Shown here one piece after another: positions 47,270-56,401 of a DNA stretch of 64,000 nt. Position 1 is the first letter of the stretch. Each line of letters starts with the position of its first letter. Below the pieces are notes generated by a model. That model ran no database searches and had not been told where the DNA came from. It saw only the letters and a list, made by a program, of their open reading frames with translations. The position numbers and the translations under genes are program-made. The DNA is from Leptospira andrefontaineae. Its GTDB lineage: Bacteria; Spirochaetota; Leptospiria; Leptospirales; Leptospiraceae. The stretch is taken from positions 547,224-611,223 of the forward strand of contig NZ_RQEY01000005.1 of NCBI RefSeq assembly GCF_004770105.1, in the 5' to 3' direction.

Positions 47270-49183
47270 ATGAAAACTCTTGCCGATTTATATCAATCGT
47301 CCAAAAATAAATATGGGAATCAGCCCGCGTTTCTGACTAAAAATTCATCGGGAGAATTTGATTCTGTAGGCTATTCAGAATTGTACGAGTTAGGATTACA
47401 GCTTGGGACTGCACTTATAGAATTGGAATTTCCGTATAAAGGGCATGCTGCCGTTCTTGCAGATAACCGCTTGGAATGGATCATTACCGATTACGCGATC
47501 GTGATGGCAGGTGGGGCAGATGTTCCAAGAGGCACAGATGTTACCGATTCGGATTTGAACCATATTCTTCCTCATAGTGGGGCAACGATCGTATTTGCTG
47601 AGAATGATTCAGTCCTAAAGAAACTCTACCAAAACCAAAGTGCTCTCCAGAATGTACATACAATTATTCTAATAGATAAGAATGCTAAGGGAACTGGAAA
47701 AGAACTTAGGTTCTGGGATCTGATAGAAAGAGGAAAAGAATTGAGAGAAAAGGGCAACCGTGAGATAGAGAATAGAATTTCTCAGATCCAGGAGGAAGAT
47801 CTTTTTACACTGATCTATACTGCAGGAACTACTGGGCGTCCGAAAGGAGTTCCTTTAACTCATAAAAATATAATGTCTCAGATCAATAGAATTCCTATCA
47901 AATTGGAAGCAGGAGAAAGGATACTTTCCATTCTTCCAGTCTGGCATAGTTTCGAAAGAATGTTCGAGATGGTATGTATCCATTTCGGAGCTGGAACATA
48001 CTATTCTTCCGTTAGAACCTTAAAAGAAGATCTTAAAAAAGTAAAACCAACATTTATGGCATCTGCGCCTAGGCTTTGGGAAAGTGTTTATCAGGGAATT
48101 TATGCGACTGTTGCTAAGTCTTCAAGTGTAAAACAAAGTCTATTTCATGCAGCTCTATTCTTTTCTTCTAATATTCAATCAGCAAAACGTTGGTTGGGAT
48201 TTAGAGAATTAGATCTGACTGGAAGAAATGCGATCGTTTCTTCATTTGTAGGAATATTCAAAGTTTTACAATATATTCTGAATATTCTTCCCGCGACATT
48301 ATTAGATCTGATTGTTCTGAAAAAGATCCGTCAAGCTACCGGTGGAAAATTGAAAGGAACTGTTTCAGGTGGAGGAGCTCTTCCTATCCATGTGGATAAA
48401 TTTTTCAACGCAATCGGAATCCAGGTTTTGGAAGGATATGGTCTTACTGAAACTTCTCCTGTAATCTCTGTTCGTATTTTGGATGAAGCAGTAATGGGAA
48501 CAGTGGGGCCTTTGTATAAGGGAACTTCTCTCAGAGTTGTTGACCCGAATACTTCTAAAATTCTTTGGACAACCGAAGAAGGTGGACCAAAAGGATACAG
48601 TGTCAAAGGAGAGATCCACGTGAAAGGGGATCAGGTCATGTCTGGATATTATCACGATGAGGAAAATACTCGTAAAGTGATGAACGGCGGATGGTTCAAT
48701 ACCGGAGACCTTGGGATGATGAGCTATAATGATTGTTTGAAAATTGTAGGAAGAACAAAAGAAACAATTGTTCTGTTGGGCGGCGAGAATGTGGAGCCTG
48801 TCCCGATAGAGAATATTCTGAGCCAGTCAGAATTCATACTACAATGTATGGTGATCGGTCAGGACCAAAAATATCTTTCAGCTTTGATTGTTCCCAATCC
48901 TGAATTTTTCCCGGATTACAAACCAGGAGTGGGTTTTACTTCTGCGGAAGAAGAAGCAAAATGTGCAGTCAAGATCCAAGCAGTGATCAAAAATGCGATT
49001 TCTGCAACGAATGGATTCAAATCTTTTGAAAGGGTAGTGGACTTTAGATTATTACCTAAACCATTCGAGACCGGAGATGAACTTACTGCGAAACTTTCAG
49101 TAAAACGACATGTCGTGACAGATAAATATTCAGGATTGATCAGAGATATTTATTCAGGTAAAAAAGAAGAAGTTCTGAGATAA
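47270..49183 (+). CDS. Long-chain fatty acyl-CoA synthetase (AMP-forming), paralogue 2
   Basis: 637 residues, paralogue of the gene at 7974. P-loop YTAGTTGRPKGVPL near 182, EGYGLTETSPV near 388, NTGDLGM near 477, [17 protein letters not shown] near 492. Membrane insert after AIVSSF near 325 is about 35 residues shorter than in the paralogue. The Shine-Dalgarno AGGAGG at 47260-47265 is strong but can be hidden in a five-pair hairpin with cctcc at 47250-47254. No terminator before the repeat element downstream. Confidence 0.93.
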   Translation: MKTLADLYQSSKNKYGNQPAFLTKNSSGEFDSVGYSELYELGLQLGTALIELEFPYKGHAAVLADNRLEWIITDYAIVMAGGADVPRGTDVTDSDLNHILPHSGATIVFAENDSVLKKLYQNQSALQNVHTIILIDKNAKGTGKELRFWDLIERGKELREKGNREIENRISQIQEEDLFTLIYTAGTTGRPKGVPLTHKNIMSQINRIPIKLEAGERILSILPVWHSFERMFEMVCIHFGAGTYYSSVRTLKEDLKKVKPTFMASAPRLWESVYQGIYATVAKSSSVKQSLFHAALFFSSNIQSAKRWLGFRELDLTGRNAIVSSFVGIFKVLQYILNILPATLLDLIVLKKIRQATGGKLKGTVSGGGALPIHVDKFFNAIGIQVLEGYGLTETSPVISVRILDEAVMGTVGPLYKGTSLRVVDPNTSKILWTTEEGGPKGYSVKGEIHVKGDQVMSGYYHDEENTRKVMNGGWFNTGDLGMMSYNDCLKIVGRTKETIVLLGGENVEPVPIENILSQSEFILQCMVIGQDQKYLSALIVPNPEFFPDYKPGVGFTSAEEEAKCAVKIQAVIKNAISATNGFKSFERVVDFRLLPKPFETGDELTAKLSVKRHVVTDKYSGLIRDIYSGKKEEVLR

Positions 49184-49192
49184 GTAAATTTG

Positions 49193-49340
49193 TGTTGGAG
49201 TTCCAACAGTTCCCAGCGCTCCCCCGCCCTGGTTTTGGGTGGAGGGGAGTGGCTCGTGGGAGAGCGCTCCGTCTCTATATCACAAAATCCTAATTTCTAC
49301 AACTGATTTTTCAAACGCTACTCTTGTTGGAATTCCAACA
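49193..49340. repeat. Dispersed 150-bp element, copy A
   Basis: Left end TGTTGGAGTTCCAACA (49193-49208), right end the perfect 16-bp palindrome TGTTGGAATTCCAACA (49325-49340). GC-rich core with ccgccc (49224-49229) able to pair with gggtgg (49237-49242), then ctcgtgggaga. A second copy lies at 63707-63856 in the opposite orientation. Located between convergent genes, so likely not a promoter for either. Confidence 0.7.
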
Positions 49341-49405
49341 AACCGTCCATTCTCAGAATATAAAAGAAACTCTCGCAACTCTCACTGGCTTTGAAATTTA
49401 AAATT

Positions 49406-49984
49406 TCAGAAAGTAAAAGTGTTCGCGAGAACCACTCCCATAAAATCTTTCACCACTTCAGCCACTTCATCCAGTTTAATGGATTCTTGGTCTACAATCC
49501 GTTGGCCAACAGTTCCTAAAATAATACTGATCAAAAGTCTGTTTAGGTTTGGGTTCGTGATACCTAAATGTTTTGTGATGATAGTCACGTATTCTTTCAT
49601 AGCTTCTGCGATCAGTTGTTTCTCTTCTTCATGATTTTTTAATCTAGAAACGTCACAGATGATATAGAGAAGATTCTGGAAATAGGTCTCTCTGTCCTTT
49701 ACCATTGTAAAGAGTGCTTCTACTCTTTTTTCGATGGTTTGGTTATCTTCTCCCTTTGAATAAACTTGTAACTCTTCGATGTCTTTATTTAATACGAACT
49801 TTACGAGTTCTTTAAATATATCTTCTTTAGTGGCGAAGTAATGGTAGAGAGTTCCTGTAGAAACATCCAATTCGGTAGCGATTTCTCTCATGGAGACAGC
49901 CGAATACCCTCGCCTGGCCAAAATATCCACACACTTGGAGAGAATCTCGGCTTTGTATTTTTCGTGGTTTACGATTTTAGGCAT
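49406..49984 (-). CDS. TetR-family transcriptional regulator
   Basis: 192 residues. Canonical N-terminal HTH: KAEILSKCVDILARRGYSAVSMREIATELDVSTGTLYHYFATKEDIF at residues 12-58 (seen in parts), ligand domain following. AGGA lies 12 bp before the ATG. It follows the patatin gene on the same strand, and many TetR proteins in such surroundings control fatty acid genes, so the acyl-CoA synthetase or patatin are possible targets (inference). No clear operator is seen upstream. Confidence 0.93.
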   Translation of the reverse strand: MPKIVNHEKYKAEILSKCVDILARRGYSAVSMREIATELDVSTGTLYHYFATKEDIFKELVKFVLNKDIEELQVYSKGEDNQTIEKRVEALFTMVKDRETYFQNLLYIICDVSRLKNHEEEKQLIAEAMKEYVTIITKHLGITNPNLNRLLISIILGTVGQRIVDQESIKLDEVAEVVKDFMGVVLANTFTF

Positions 49985-50088
49985 TTCTTGGGTCCTGAAG
50001 AGTTTTTTCTATTTACCGTTTTCGCTAGTTCTAAGGCTCCTTCGAGAAAGAAAGGGAATAGGCCCTGTCATTTTTAGGAGCAAGTTAA

Positions 50089-51096
50089 TTATTTTATTTG
50101 TTCGAAAAAAGAATGCAAGTGTTTTTTCCAGTTTGGGTCCAGATGATCTAAGATCCTTTCCTTTTGTTCTTCTGCATCCTTACGTCCTGTCTCGAATGCC
50201 TGCCTCACAAGGTTCGGGTTTGTATAGTCAAACCCTTGCTCTATAAATGGTCCTTCCGGAGAAACAAGTAAAGTGTCGGATAAGACCGTCGCTGATTTTC
50301 CAACTAAAGTTGTAGGCTCATAGAATACTCCTATCTTAGGCAGGTCGGAGGAGAAGTTTTCAAGTAGAAGATTATTAGTTAAGCCCCCATCCAGATAATA
50401 ATTTCCGTTAAAACTTTGAAGAGGCAAAACCGGGAATGCAGAGCAAGAGTTCATCACGATCTGGGTGATTGTTTCCGGATCGGTTAGGTCCTTCTCCGTA
50501 AAAACTTTTTCTCTCCATCCCCAATCTTTCATTTTTTGCAGTACTGCAAAAGGTTGTTCTCCCTTTCTCCTTAAAGTTTCATCCTTAAAATAGGCTCGGA
50601 TAATAGAAGCGGCCTTTGCAAAAAGGATCCTTTGGATTGGTTGGCCTTTTTTGTTTTTATCTAAACTTTCATTCGGGATTTCTACTGTGTGGATCCTGAT
50701 CTTTGCAGATTTGGAGATAAGTTTGGAAAATCGGAGACAGTATTCGACGGTTCTTCTCGCGATACTATGATGGGGGAAGGGGGCGCTGATCCTAAGAAGT
50801 CGATTCCAATAAAAGTTTTTAGGATTTCGCTTAGTTAATTCCTGGAAATAATTCGAACTATCTTCTTCCGTTTCGGATAAGGTACTGATGGCCATTGCGG
50901 CTCCGGCGCTCACTCCGGAAACTTCCCTAATTTTTAGACCCCAGGTTCTTAGTGTATATGCAAAGCCTAACCCGTAAAACGCTTTGATCCCGCCTCCTGC
51001 AATTGCAAGAGCGATTTCCTTCTTTGTTCCTAATTCTTGCCATGCGGTCCGGAAGCCGTTTTTTAATTTGGTTTCTAAGGAAAAGAGCGGGTTCAT
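50089..51096 (-). CDS. Patatin-like phospholipase
   Basis: 335 residues from the ATG at 51096 (MNPLFSLETKLKNG); an in-frame TTG at 51123 would add nine residues. AGGAA lies just upstream of the ATG. Patatin marks: oxyanion loop AIAGGGIKAFYGLG near 30-43, nucleophile SGVSAGA near 60 (GXSXG, Ser catalytic), and YLDGGLTNN near 228 with the catalytic Asp. Hydrolyses acyl chains from phospholipids or lipids. Cytoplasmic or peripheral; no signal peptide. Followed by TetR. Confidence 0.9.
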   Translation of the reverse strand: MNPLFSLETKLKNGFRTAWQELGTKKEIALAIAGGGIKAFYGLGFAYTLRTWGLKIREVSGVSAGAAMAISTLSETEEDSSNYFQELTKRNPKNFYWNRLLRISAPFPHHSIARRTVEYCLRFSKLISKSAKIRIHTVEIPNESLDKNKKGQPIQRILFAKAASIIRAYFKDETLRRKGEQPFAVLQKMKDWGWREKVFTEKDLTDPETITQIVMNSCSAFPVLPLQSFNGNYYLDGGLTNNLLLENFSSDLPKIGVFYEPTTLVGKSATVLSDTLLVSPEGPFIEQGFDYTNPNLVRQAFETGRKDAEEQKERILDHLDPNWKKHLHSFFEQIK

Positions 51097-51193
51097 TTTC
51101 CTACATAATGGTTGTGTAACCAAATCATGGCAATTTTAATTTGCCCGAATCCAATTTCTTTACAAGATCGGAATATAGACTAGGAGAGTAAGC

Positions 51194-51655
51194 TTGGCGA
51201 ATCAAAAAGATTTAGAAGATATGCAGAAAGAATGGGAGAAGTTTTCCAAGGCCGCACCCGGCTTGAAAGTTCCTCCTCCTGCTTTTAAAGAACTATCCGG
51301 TGAATTCGTTTCTTATGTACGTAAGAAGGAGATGGTTTGTAGTTTTTATATAGAGCCTAGATTCTCCAATCCGATGGGAGTTTTCCAAGGCGGGTTTTTA
51401 GCGGCAGCATTCGATAATACTTTCGGTCCTTTATGTTATTTGGCCGCGGGTAAACCTACTACTACTTTAGAATTAAGCGTTAGTTATATTCGTATGGTGA
51501 AGGAAAACCAAAGGATCACTGTGCAGGCAAAGGTAGTGGCGAGAGGTAACCAACATATATATCTAGAAGGAGAAGCCTTTGATGAAGAAGGTAAACTTCT
51601 TGCAAAATCGACAACTCAAGTCTTGATCTTAAGACTTCCTAGTGGAGCTGCTTGA
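51194..51655 (+). CDS. PaaI-like hotdog thioesterase
   Basis: 153 residues from a TTG with AGGAGAG upstream. Hotdog fold: NPMGVFQGGFLAAAFDNTFG near 57-76 contains the conserved Gly-Gly and catalytic Asp-type position, then TTTLELSVSYIRMV and AKSTTQVLIL. PaaI-type enzymes release free acids from acyl-CoA or aryl-CoA. Divergent from the patatin gene with a 97-bp space. Substrate unknown; fits the lipid-related neighbourhood. Confidence 0.88.
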   Translation: MANQKDLEDMQKEWEKFSKAAPGLKVPPPAFKELSGEFVSYVRKKEMVCSFYIEPRFSNPMGVFQGGFLAAAFDNTFGPLCYLAAGKPTTTLELSVSYIRMVKENQRITVQAKVVARGNQHIYLEGEAFDEEGKLLAKSTTQVLILRLPSGAA

Positions 51656-51658
51656 TAC

Positions 51659-52507
51659 TTAAGTTTCCGGGATTGAAGGAGGAGATGAAATTTCTTCTTT
51701 CGGTTCCGTGATCCTCTCTAAAGGAAGTTTTTTCACGTGTTCCGCCATCTCTTTCAGGATGTTTGCGGTGATATCTTTCATGATATCACCGATCACTTCC
51801 GTTTCTAAAACTTCAGCGATCATTCTTCCGATATCTTCTCCCAATTTATGAGAGATCTGTGACATGAAAGGTATCTTGGATAATTCTTCCAATAAAAACT
51901 TGGATTGTAAGGATTCGTTTACTTTAGAGTTAAGTTGATCATTATGTTTGGAAATTGCTTCTTTCGCAAGCTGACTATAATCTAGTCGGAGCATCACTTC
52001 TTCCACTCTTTCCAAAGAATGTAGAAATACTGCATCTGCGATTGTATCTACGATTACATCTCTAAATCTAAAAGTGATCTCACGAGTTAATACTTCGCTC
52101 ACATTTTGTCCGGAAGTCCCGAATCTATAAAATGCTATCGCTAGTTTGACACCTCTTAAAAGTAAGAATGGTCGGAGGAAATAAAGAGGAACTATACCGA
52201 TCAGTTCGTACCAATTGGTCCTTAAATACTTTTTGATGTCTTTTTTTTGGCGGACCTTGATCCAAACTTCTATTCCCCATAAAAATATCACGAATAGATC
52301 GAATGCTAGAACATAGGCAGGAATATCCTTGTGGATGAATTCCTTATATGAGTTTACGAATAATAAGAAGAATACATCGATTGTAGCAAGGCCTAAAAGA
52401 AAATAATCTCTTGCAGTCCCCGGCAAAACACTTCTCCAATATTTTACTGTTCGTATGAAGTTTCGGATTTTAGATGATTTTGCCGGTTGGGAATTTGCTT
52501 CCGCCAT
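51659..52507 (-). CDS. Membrane protein with voltage-sensor-like N-terminus
   Basis: 282 residues. Four helix-like segments between about 35 and 145, ending in RPFLLLRGVKLAIAFYRF, where Arg/Lys recur every few residues as in an S4 helix. There is no ion-selectivity filter and no pore helix. The C-terminal half is amphipathic and helical (SLERVEEVMLRLD, DIMKDITANILKEMAEHVKKLP). A voltage-sensor-only or ion-transport-related protein is one reading, but similarity is by pattern only. Overlaps no other gene after correcting the next gene's start. Confidence 0.65.
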   Translation of the reverse strand: MAEANSQPAKSSKIRNFIRTVKYWRSVLPGTARDYFLLGLATIDVFFLLFVNSYKEFIHKDIPAYVLAFDLFVIFLWGIEVWIKVRQKKDIKKYLRTNWYELIGIVPLYFLRPFLLLRGVKLAIAFYRFGTSGQNVSEVLTREITFRFRDVIVDTIADAVFLHSLERVEEVMLRLDYSQLAKEAISKHNDQLNSKVNESLQSKFLLEELSKIPFMSQISHKLGEDIGRMIAEVLETEVIGDIMKDITANILKEMAEHVKKLPLERITEPKEEISSPPSIPET

Positions 52508-52581
52508 GTGCCATTGTCCGATTCGGTTCGGTGTTTACAAGTTTTTCCAAAACATACATTCTGGTCACTAGTTTTAAAGGG

Positions 52582-53073
52582 ATGCATTTAGTCGTAGACG
52601 GTTTCAACCTGATTTACAAAATTCCTGAATTGGAAGAGTATATGTATTCCAATCGATTAAGGGATGCCAGAGTTGGCCTCTTGAGAATTTTGGAATCTTA
52701 TTCTTCTAAACTAAAAAGTCCTAAGGTCCATGTTTTCTTCGACGGTAAAAAAGAAAAAGGGAACGAAACCAAAGAAGATTTGTACGGAAAAATACAAGTT
52801 TATTTCAGTTTGGACAGAAAGGCGGACGATTTGATCAAAGAATATATCAAATTTGCTCCGAGGCCCGCGGATCTATTCGTAGTAACCTCCGATCAGGAAA
52901 TTTTGGCTTTTGCAAAAAGACTAGGAACAAAACCTATACTATCCGAAGAGTTCGTAAAAAAAATAGAAAGCGCCTTAGCTGAAAAACCGACTCGGGAAGA
53001 AAAAGACTCTGGCGCAAAACTTTCTCCGGGAGAGATTCTCTACTGGAAGGAACTATTCAAGAAGGGAAAGTAA
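52582..53073 (+). CDS. NYN-domain (YacP-like) predicted RNase
   Basis: 163 residues. ATG at 52582 (MHLVVDGFNLIYKIPELEEY) with AAAGGG upstream; the longer frame to 52474 is antisense to the previous gene. PIN/NYN fold marks: VVDGFNLIY at the start (first acidic residue), VHVFFDGKKEKG near 49, and ADDLIKEYIKFAPR with VVTSDQEIL near 93-101 (the later Asp). YacP-type proteins take part in mRNA or rRNA processing. A basic tail follows. Just before the second MBOAT gene (4-bp gap). Confidence 0.85.
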   Translation: MHLVVDGFNLIYKIPELEEYMYSNRLRDARVGLLRILESYSSKLKSPKVHVFFDGKKEKGNETKEDLYGKIQVYFSLDRKADDLIKEYIKFAPRPADLFVVTSDQEILAFAKRLGTKPILSEEFVKKIESALAEKPTREEKDSGAKLSPGEILYWKELFKKGK

Positions 53074-53077
53074 AAGA

Positions 53078-54577
53078 GTGCTCTACAATTCGATCTTATT
53101 TTTCGTTTTTTTCTCAATCGTTTATTCTATCTATTGGCTTCTTCCTGAAAAGAAAAGATCCGATTTTCTACTCATTTCCAGCGGTATCTTTTATATAGTA
53201 GCTTCTTCGACTATTTTAAGTGGGATCTATTTTTTTCTCCATTTCTTAATTATCGTATTATTCAATTACCTCGCTTACTTTAAGATCAAAACTTCAGCAA
53301 AGTCTAAAGCCTGGATGATATTTGCAGTTCTATTGAACGCTATCAATCTAGGTTTCTTCAAATATTTCTATTTTATGAATAGGATACTTTTCGACCTTAC
53401 TCAGTATCCATTCTTTGAAGAAGTCCCTCGAATATTACAGATCTCTCTTCCTTTAGCCGTGAGTTTTTACAGCTTCCAAATGATCGCAGCAGCTGTAGAC
53501 GCTTATAGAAAACCGGAAGGGGAGTTGATCGGTCTTAAACAATATCTTGGTTTCGTAATATTTTTCCCAGTATTGATCGTAGGACCAATTTTAAGGACCA
53601 AGGATTATTTTGTAAATATAGGACATTTAAGTCCGGACAAGGATAAGATCGTTCGTGCTTCTTATCTTATGATCTCGGGCCTGATCAAAAAAATACTGAT
53701 AGCTGATCCTGTAGCTGGAGTGATTGCTCCGGTCTTCGGAAATCCAGGTCAGTATGATAATATTTCACTTGTTTTAGCTGCATTCGGATATGCGATCCAA
53801 GTATATTGCGATTTTTCAGGACTTACCGATATGGCAAGAGCGGTAGGTTTGTATTTTGGATTTGAACTTCCGGAAAATTTCAACGCACCTTTGTTTTCTC
53901 CATCAGGAAGAGAGTTATGGCAGAGATGGCATATGAGTCTTTCTTTCTGGCTTCGTGATTATATCTATTTTCCTTTGGGTGGAAGCAAAAAAGGAGAATG
54001 GCGCACATATCTAAATCTGATCATCACTATGACCGTGGGTGGTGTTTGGCATGGAGCGGATTATACATTTATCGCCTGGGGATTCTATTGGGGAGTCATA
54101 CTTGCATTCGAAAGATTTTTGGTCGGCAAGTTTGGTTGGAATGATGAAGATTCAAAAAGTAAAATTCTCAATTTTTTAAGAATACAGTTCGTATTCTGTT
54201 TATTCTCCTTTAGTGCGATCTTGTTCAGGGCAAACTCAGCGACAAAGATGTTACAACATGTTACTGGACTTATTACGAATACACAAGATTATCTTTCTGC
54301 ATCCTTACAATCCTTCGGATTAGGTTGGATAGAAAATTCAATTTCTTTAGTTACAGGACCTTCTCCATTTATTTTGGAATCCATGAAGAATATTGAGAAG
54401 ATAGGATATTCTTATTTGGGATTTATTGTGTTTCATTGGATCCAATCTAGAAAGGATTTATTATTAAAATGGGGAAGTGGTAAAGATTGGCTTCTTGTTG
54501 CCTGTGGAGTGGTGACAGTATTTGCGATCGCATTATTATCGGAGGATTCCGGGGCCTGTATCTATTGCCAGTTCTAG
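53078..54577 (+). CDS. MBOAT-family membrane O-acyltransferase (AlgI-like), locus B
   Basis: 499 residues from a GTG preceded by GAAGGGAAAG. About eleven membrane helices. Marks: QRWHMSLSFWLRDYIYFPLG near 289-308 and GGVWHGADYTFIAWG near 330 with the MBOAT His. Same architecture as the protein at 22682, which differs in sequence (WRRWHLTFSFWIRD versus QRWHMSLSFWLRD). Probably transfers acyl or acetyl groups to exported glycans. It abuts the NYN gene by 4 bp and is followed by a DUF1574-type partner. Confidence 0.9.
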   Translation: MLYNSILFFVFFSIVYSIYWLLPEKKRSDFLLISSGIFYIVASSTILSGIYFFLHFLIIVLFNYLAYFKIKTSAKSKAWMIFAVLLNAINLGFFKYFYFMNRILFDLTQYPFFEEVPRILQISLPLAVSFYSFQMIAAAVDAYRKPEGELIGLKQYLGFVIFFPVLIVGPILRTKDYFVNIGHLSPDKDKIVRASYLMISGLIKKILIADPVAGVIAPVFGNPGQYDNISLVLAAFGYAIQVYCDFSGLTDMARAVGLYFGFELPENFNAPLFSPSGRELWQRWHMSLSFWLRDYIYFPLGGSKKGEWRTYLNLIITMTVGGVWHGADYTFIAWGFYWGVILAFERFLVGKFGWNDEDSKSKILNFLRIQFVFCLFSFSAILFRANSATKMLQHVTGLITNTQDYLSASLQSFGLGWIENSISLVTGPSPFILESMKNIEKIGYSYLGFIVFHWIQSRKDLLLKWGSGKDWLLVACGVVTVFAIALLSEDSGACIYCQF

Positions 54578-54590
54578 GTCGGAAAAAATT

Positions 54591-55685
54591 ATGAAAAAGA
54601 ATATATTCTTACTTCTTCCTCTACTCGTTCTTTTGATCGCTTTAGGCTTGGACAGGTTGTTCACCTTAGAATTTTTTCAGTATTATTATTCAAATACGTT
54701 ATCTCATCTGAATTTTATCAGCAAAGAAGATCTATATTCGGATCTGAAAGAATATTTAAAAAAAGATCCAGCGACTCGTAAAAAGACATTGGTATTCTTT
54801 GGAAATTCCAGAGCACTTTTACTTCCGACCAGAGAATTAGAGAAAAAACATCCGGACTGGGTACTTTATAATTTTTCAGTTCCAGGCGGGTCTCCAGATT
54901 ATTTCTTATATTGGATAGAAAAATTTCAATCGGACGGTATAAGACCTGATTTTGTACTTTTAGACCAATCATTAGAAATTTATAATAAAACTCCGGTTCT
55001 TGCCCTCGACGAGGTCCTAATTCACGGACTTTCCTCCGAATTTATATTGAGACATTGGACTAAATATTCCAGGGAAGAATTGTCCGTATATATTTCCAAA
55101 CATCTGTTCCATACATATAGAGACAGGCCTAAGTTATGGAGAATTTCGGAAAGAATGCAAAATTCTTCCGCTTTGGCAAAGGTTTATAAAGCAGCTGTGC
55201 AAGAAATACTTACCTTATTAAAGGAAGAAAAAGGAAGTACTCCAAGAGCGTTAGTAAATCAAAAACATACGGATGAGCAACTTGTACAAGCCTCCGAAAC
55301 GGATTTTTATTCCTATCTAAAACCGTATACATTCCATACGAATATGTTCGAAATGCAAAAGGATTCTATACATATATTGAAAGAATATAATGTTCCTTAT
55401 GCTACTATTTGGGTAAGGGTTGCTAGGCCTTATTTTAATTTGTATGTGACTAGAAAGGTCGAAACTTCGGAAGGGCTCAAAACTCCAATGGAGGTTTGGA
55501 AACCGATCGTAGAAAAGTTTAACCAGGAAACTGGTACTACTTTTTGGAATATGAATGAAGATCCAAACTATAATTGTGAAGAATTTGCAGATCCAGGTCA
55601 TATGTCCCCGAATTGTTTTCCTGTATTCGGAGATTATATCTTCAAAAAGTTAGAAGAAACCTTTCCGAAAACTCAAACGAAATAA
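54591..55685 (+). CDS. DUF1574-type SGNH-like protein partnered with MBOAT, locus B
   Basis: 364 residues with an N-terminal membrane anchor (IFLLLPLLVLLIALGLD). ATG at 54591 follows the MBOAT stop by 13 bp; the in-frame extension upstream overlaps it. Block-I motif reads FFGNSRALLLP (GNS, where locus A has GDS), and the C-terminus has EFADPGHMSPN with an Asp-Pro-Gly-His like SGNH block V. It shares the anchor and overall fold with the locus A protein but is diverged. Convergent with the sirtuin, overlapping by 13 bp. Confidence 0.76.
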   Translation: MKKNIFLLLPLLVLLIALGLDRLFTLEFFQYYYSNTLSHLNFISKEDLYSDLKEYLKKDPATRKKTLVFFGNSRALLLPTRELEKKHPDWVLYNFSVPGGSPDYFLYWIEKFQSDGIRPDFVLLDQSLEIYNKTPVLALDEVLIHGLSSEFILRHWTKYSREELSVYISKHLFHTYRDRPKLWRISERMQNSSALAKVYKAAVQEILTLLKEEKGSTPRALVNQKHTDEQLVQASETDFYSYLKPYTFHTNMFEMQKDSIHILKEYNVPYATIWVRVARPYFNLYVTRKVETSEGLKTPMEVWKPIVEKFNQETGTTFWNMNEDPNYNCEEFADPGHMSPNCFPVFGDYIFKKLEETFPKTQTK

Positions 55686-56401
55686 TTGATAAGTTCCGGG
55701 AGGATTTCTCCCGCTTTTCCCTGTAAGAATAGATCCGCGTATCTGCTATAACCGCTTGGGTCAATATTGATCTCTACTACGAATGCCCCGTTTTCTTTTG
55801 CGATCCTAGCAAGCTCTACCGGAATTCCTACGGCTCCGGATGAACCGATTACAAAAATAATCTCCGATTTCTCTGAGAGGGAAACTGCACGATTCAGAAG
55901 ATCGGTATCATAAGACTCTCCAAACCATAAAACGTCAGGTCTAACTAAACTATTACAGCTTTCACATTTCGTAGAGGTTTTGAGTTTAGAAGGATCCGAA
56001 TCATAAGTTCGGTTACAACTTACGCATCTATTCCTAAAAATATTTCCATGGATCTCAATGATCTTTTCGGAACCTGACTTTTTATGAAGACCATCTACGT
56101 TTTGAGTAATTAGATTGAAATTTGATCTTTTCTTTTCTAAATCTGCGAGTGCAAAATGTGCAGGATTCGGAGACTTAGTTGAGATCAATTCCATTCTCCA
56201 AATATACCATTCCCAAACTAGTTTTGGATCTCTTTGAAATGCCTGGGGAGTTGCAAGTTCTTCGGCTCTATACTGTTTCCAGAGCCCTTCCTTTCCTCTA
56301 AATGTAGGAACTCCACTTTCTGCGGAAATTCCAGCTCCTGTAAGTGCCAAAATATTTTTGGAATTTTTGAATCTGTCTTTTAACTGTTCAGAAATTTTCA
56401 T
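55673..56401 (-). CDS. cobB: Sir2-family NAD-dependent protein deacylase
   Basis: 242 residues. NAD-binding ALTGAGISAESGVPTFRG near 19-36, TQNVDGLH near 100 with the catalytic His in KIIEIHGNIF, and a CX2C-X16-CX2C zinc pair (CVSCN and CESCN) near 130-155. DVLWFGES near 163 is the acyl-pocket segment. Removes acetyl or other acyl groups from lysine, such as from acetyl-CoA synthetase. It directly follows the DJ-1 gene (TAAATG junction) on the same strand. Confidence 0.94.
   Translation of the reverse strand: MKISEQLKDRFKNSKNILALTGAGISAESGVPTFRGKEGLWKQYRAEELATPQAFQRDPKLVWEWYIWRMELISTKSPNPAHFALADLEKKRSNFNLITQNVDGLHKKSGSEKIIEIHGNIFRNRCVSCNRTYDSDPSKLKTSTKCESCNSLVRPDVLWFGESYDTDLLNRAVSLSEKSEIIFVIGSSGAVGIPVELARIAKENGAFVVEINIDPSGYSRYADLFLQGKAGEILPELINYFV

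Noticed and set aside
49184..49405. TGTTGGAATTCCAACA palindromes as operators of the adjacent TetR gene
   Set aside because: They lie between the 3' ends of convergent genes, not in a promoter region, and a similar pair occurs at 63707-63856 with no TetR gene visible beside it.
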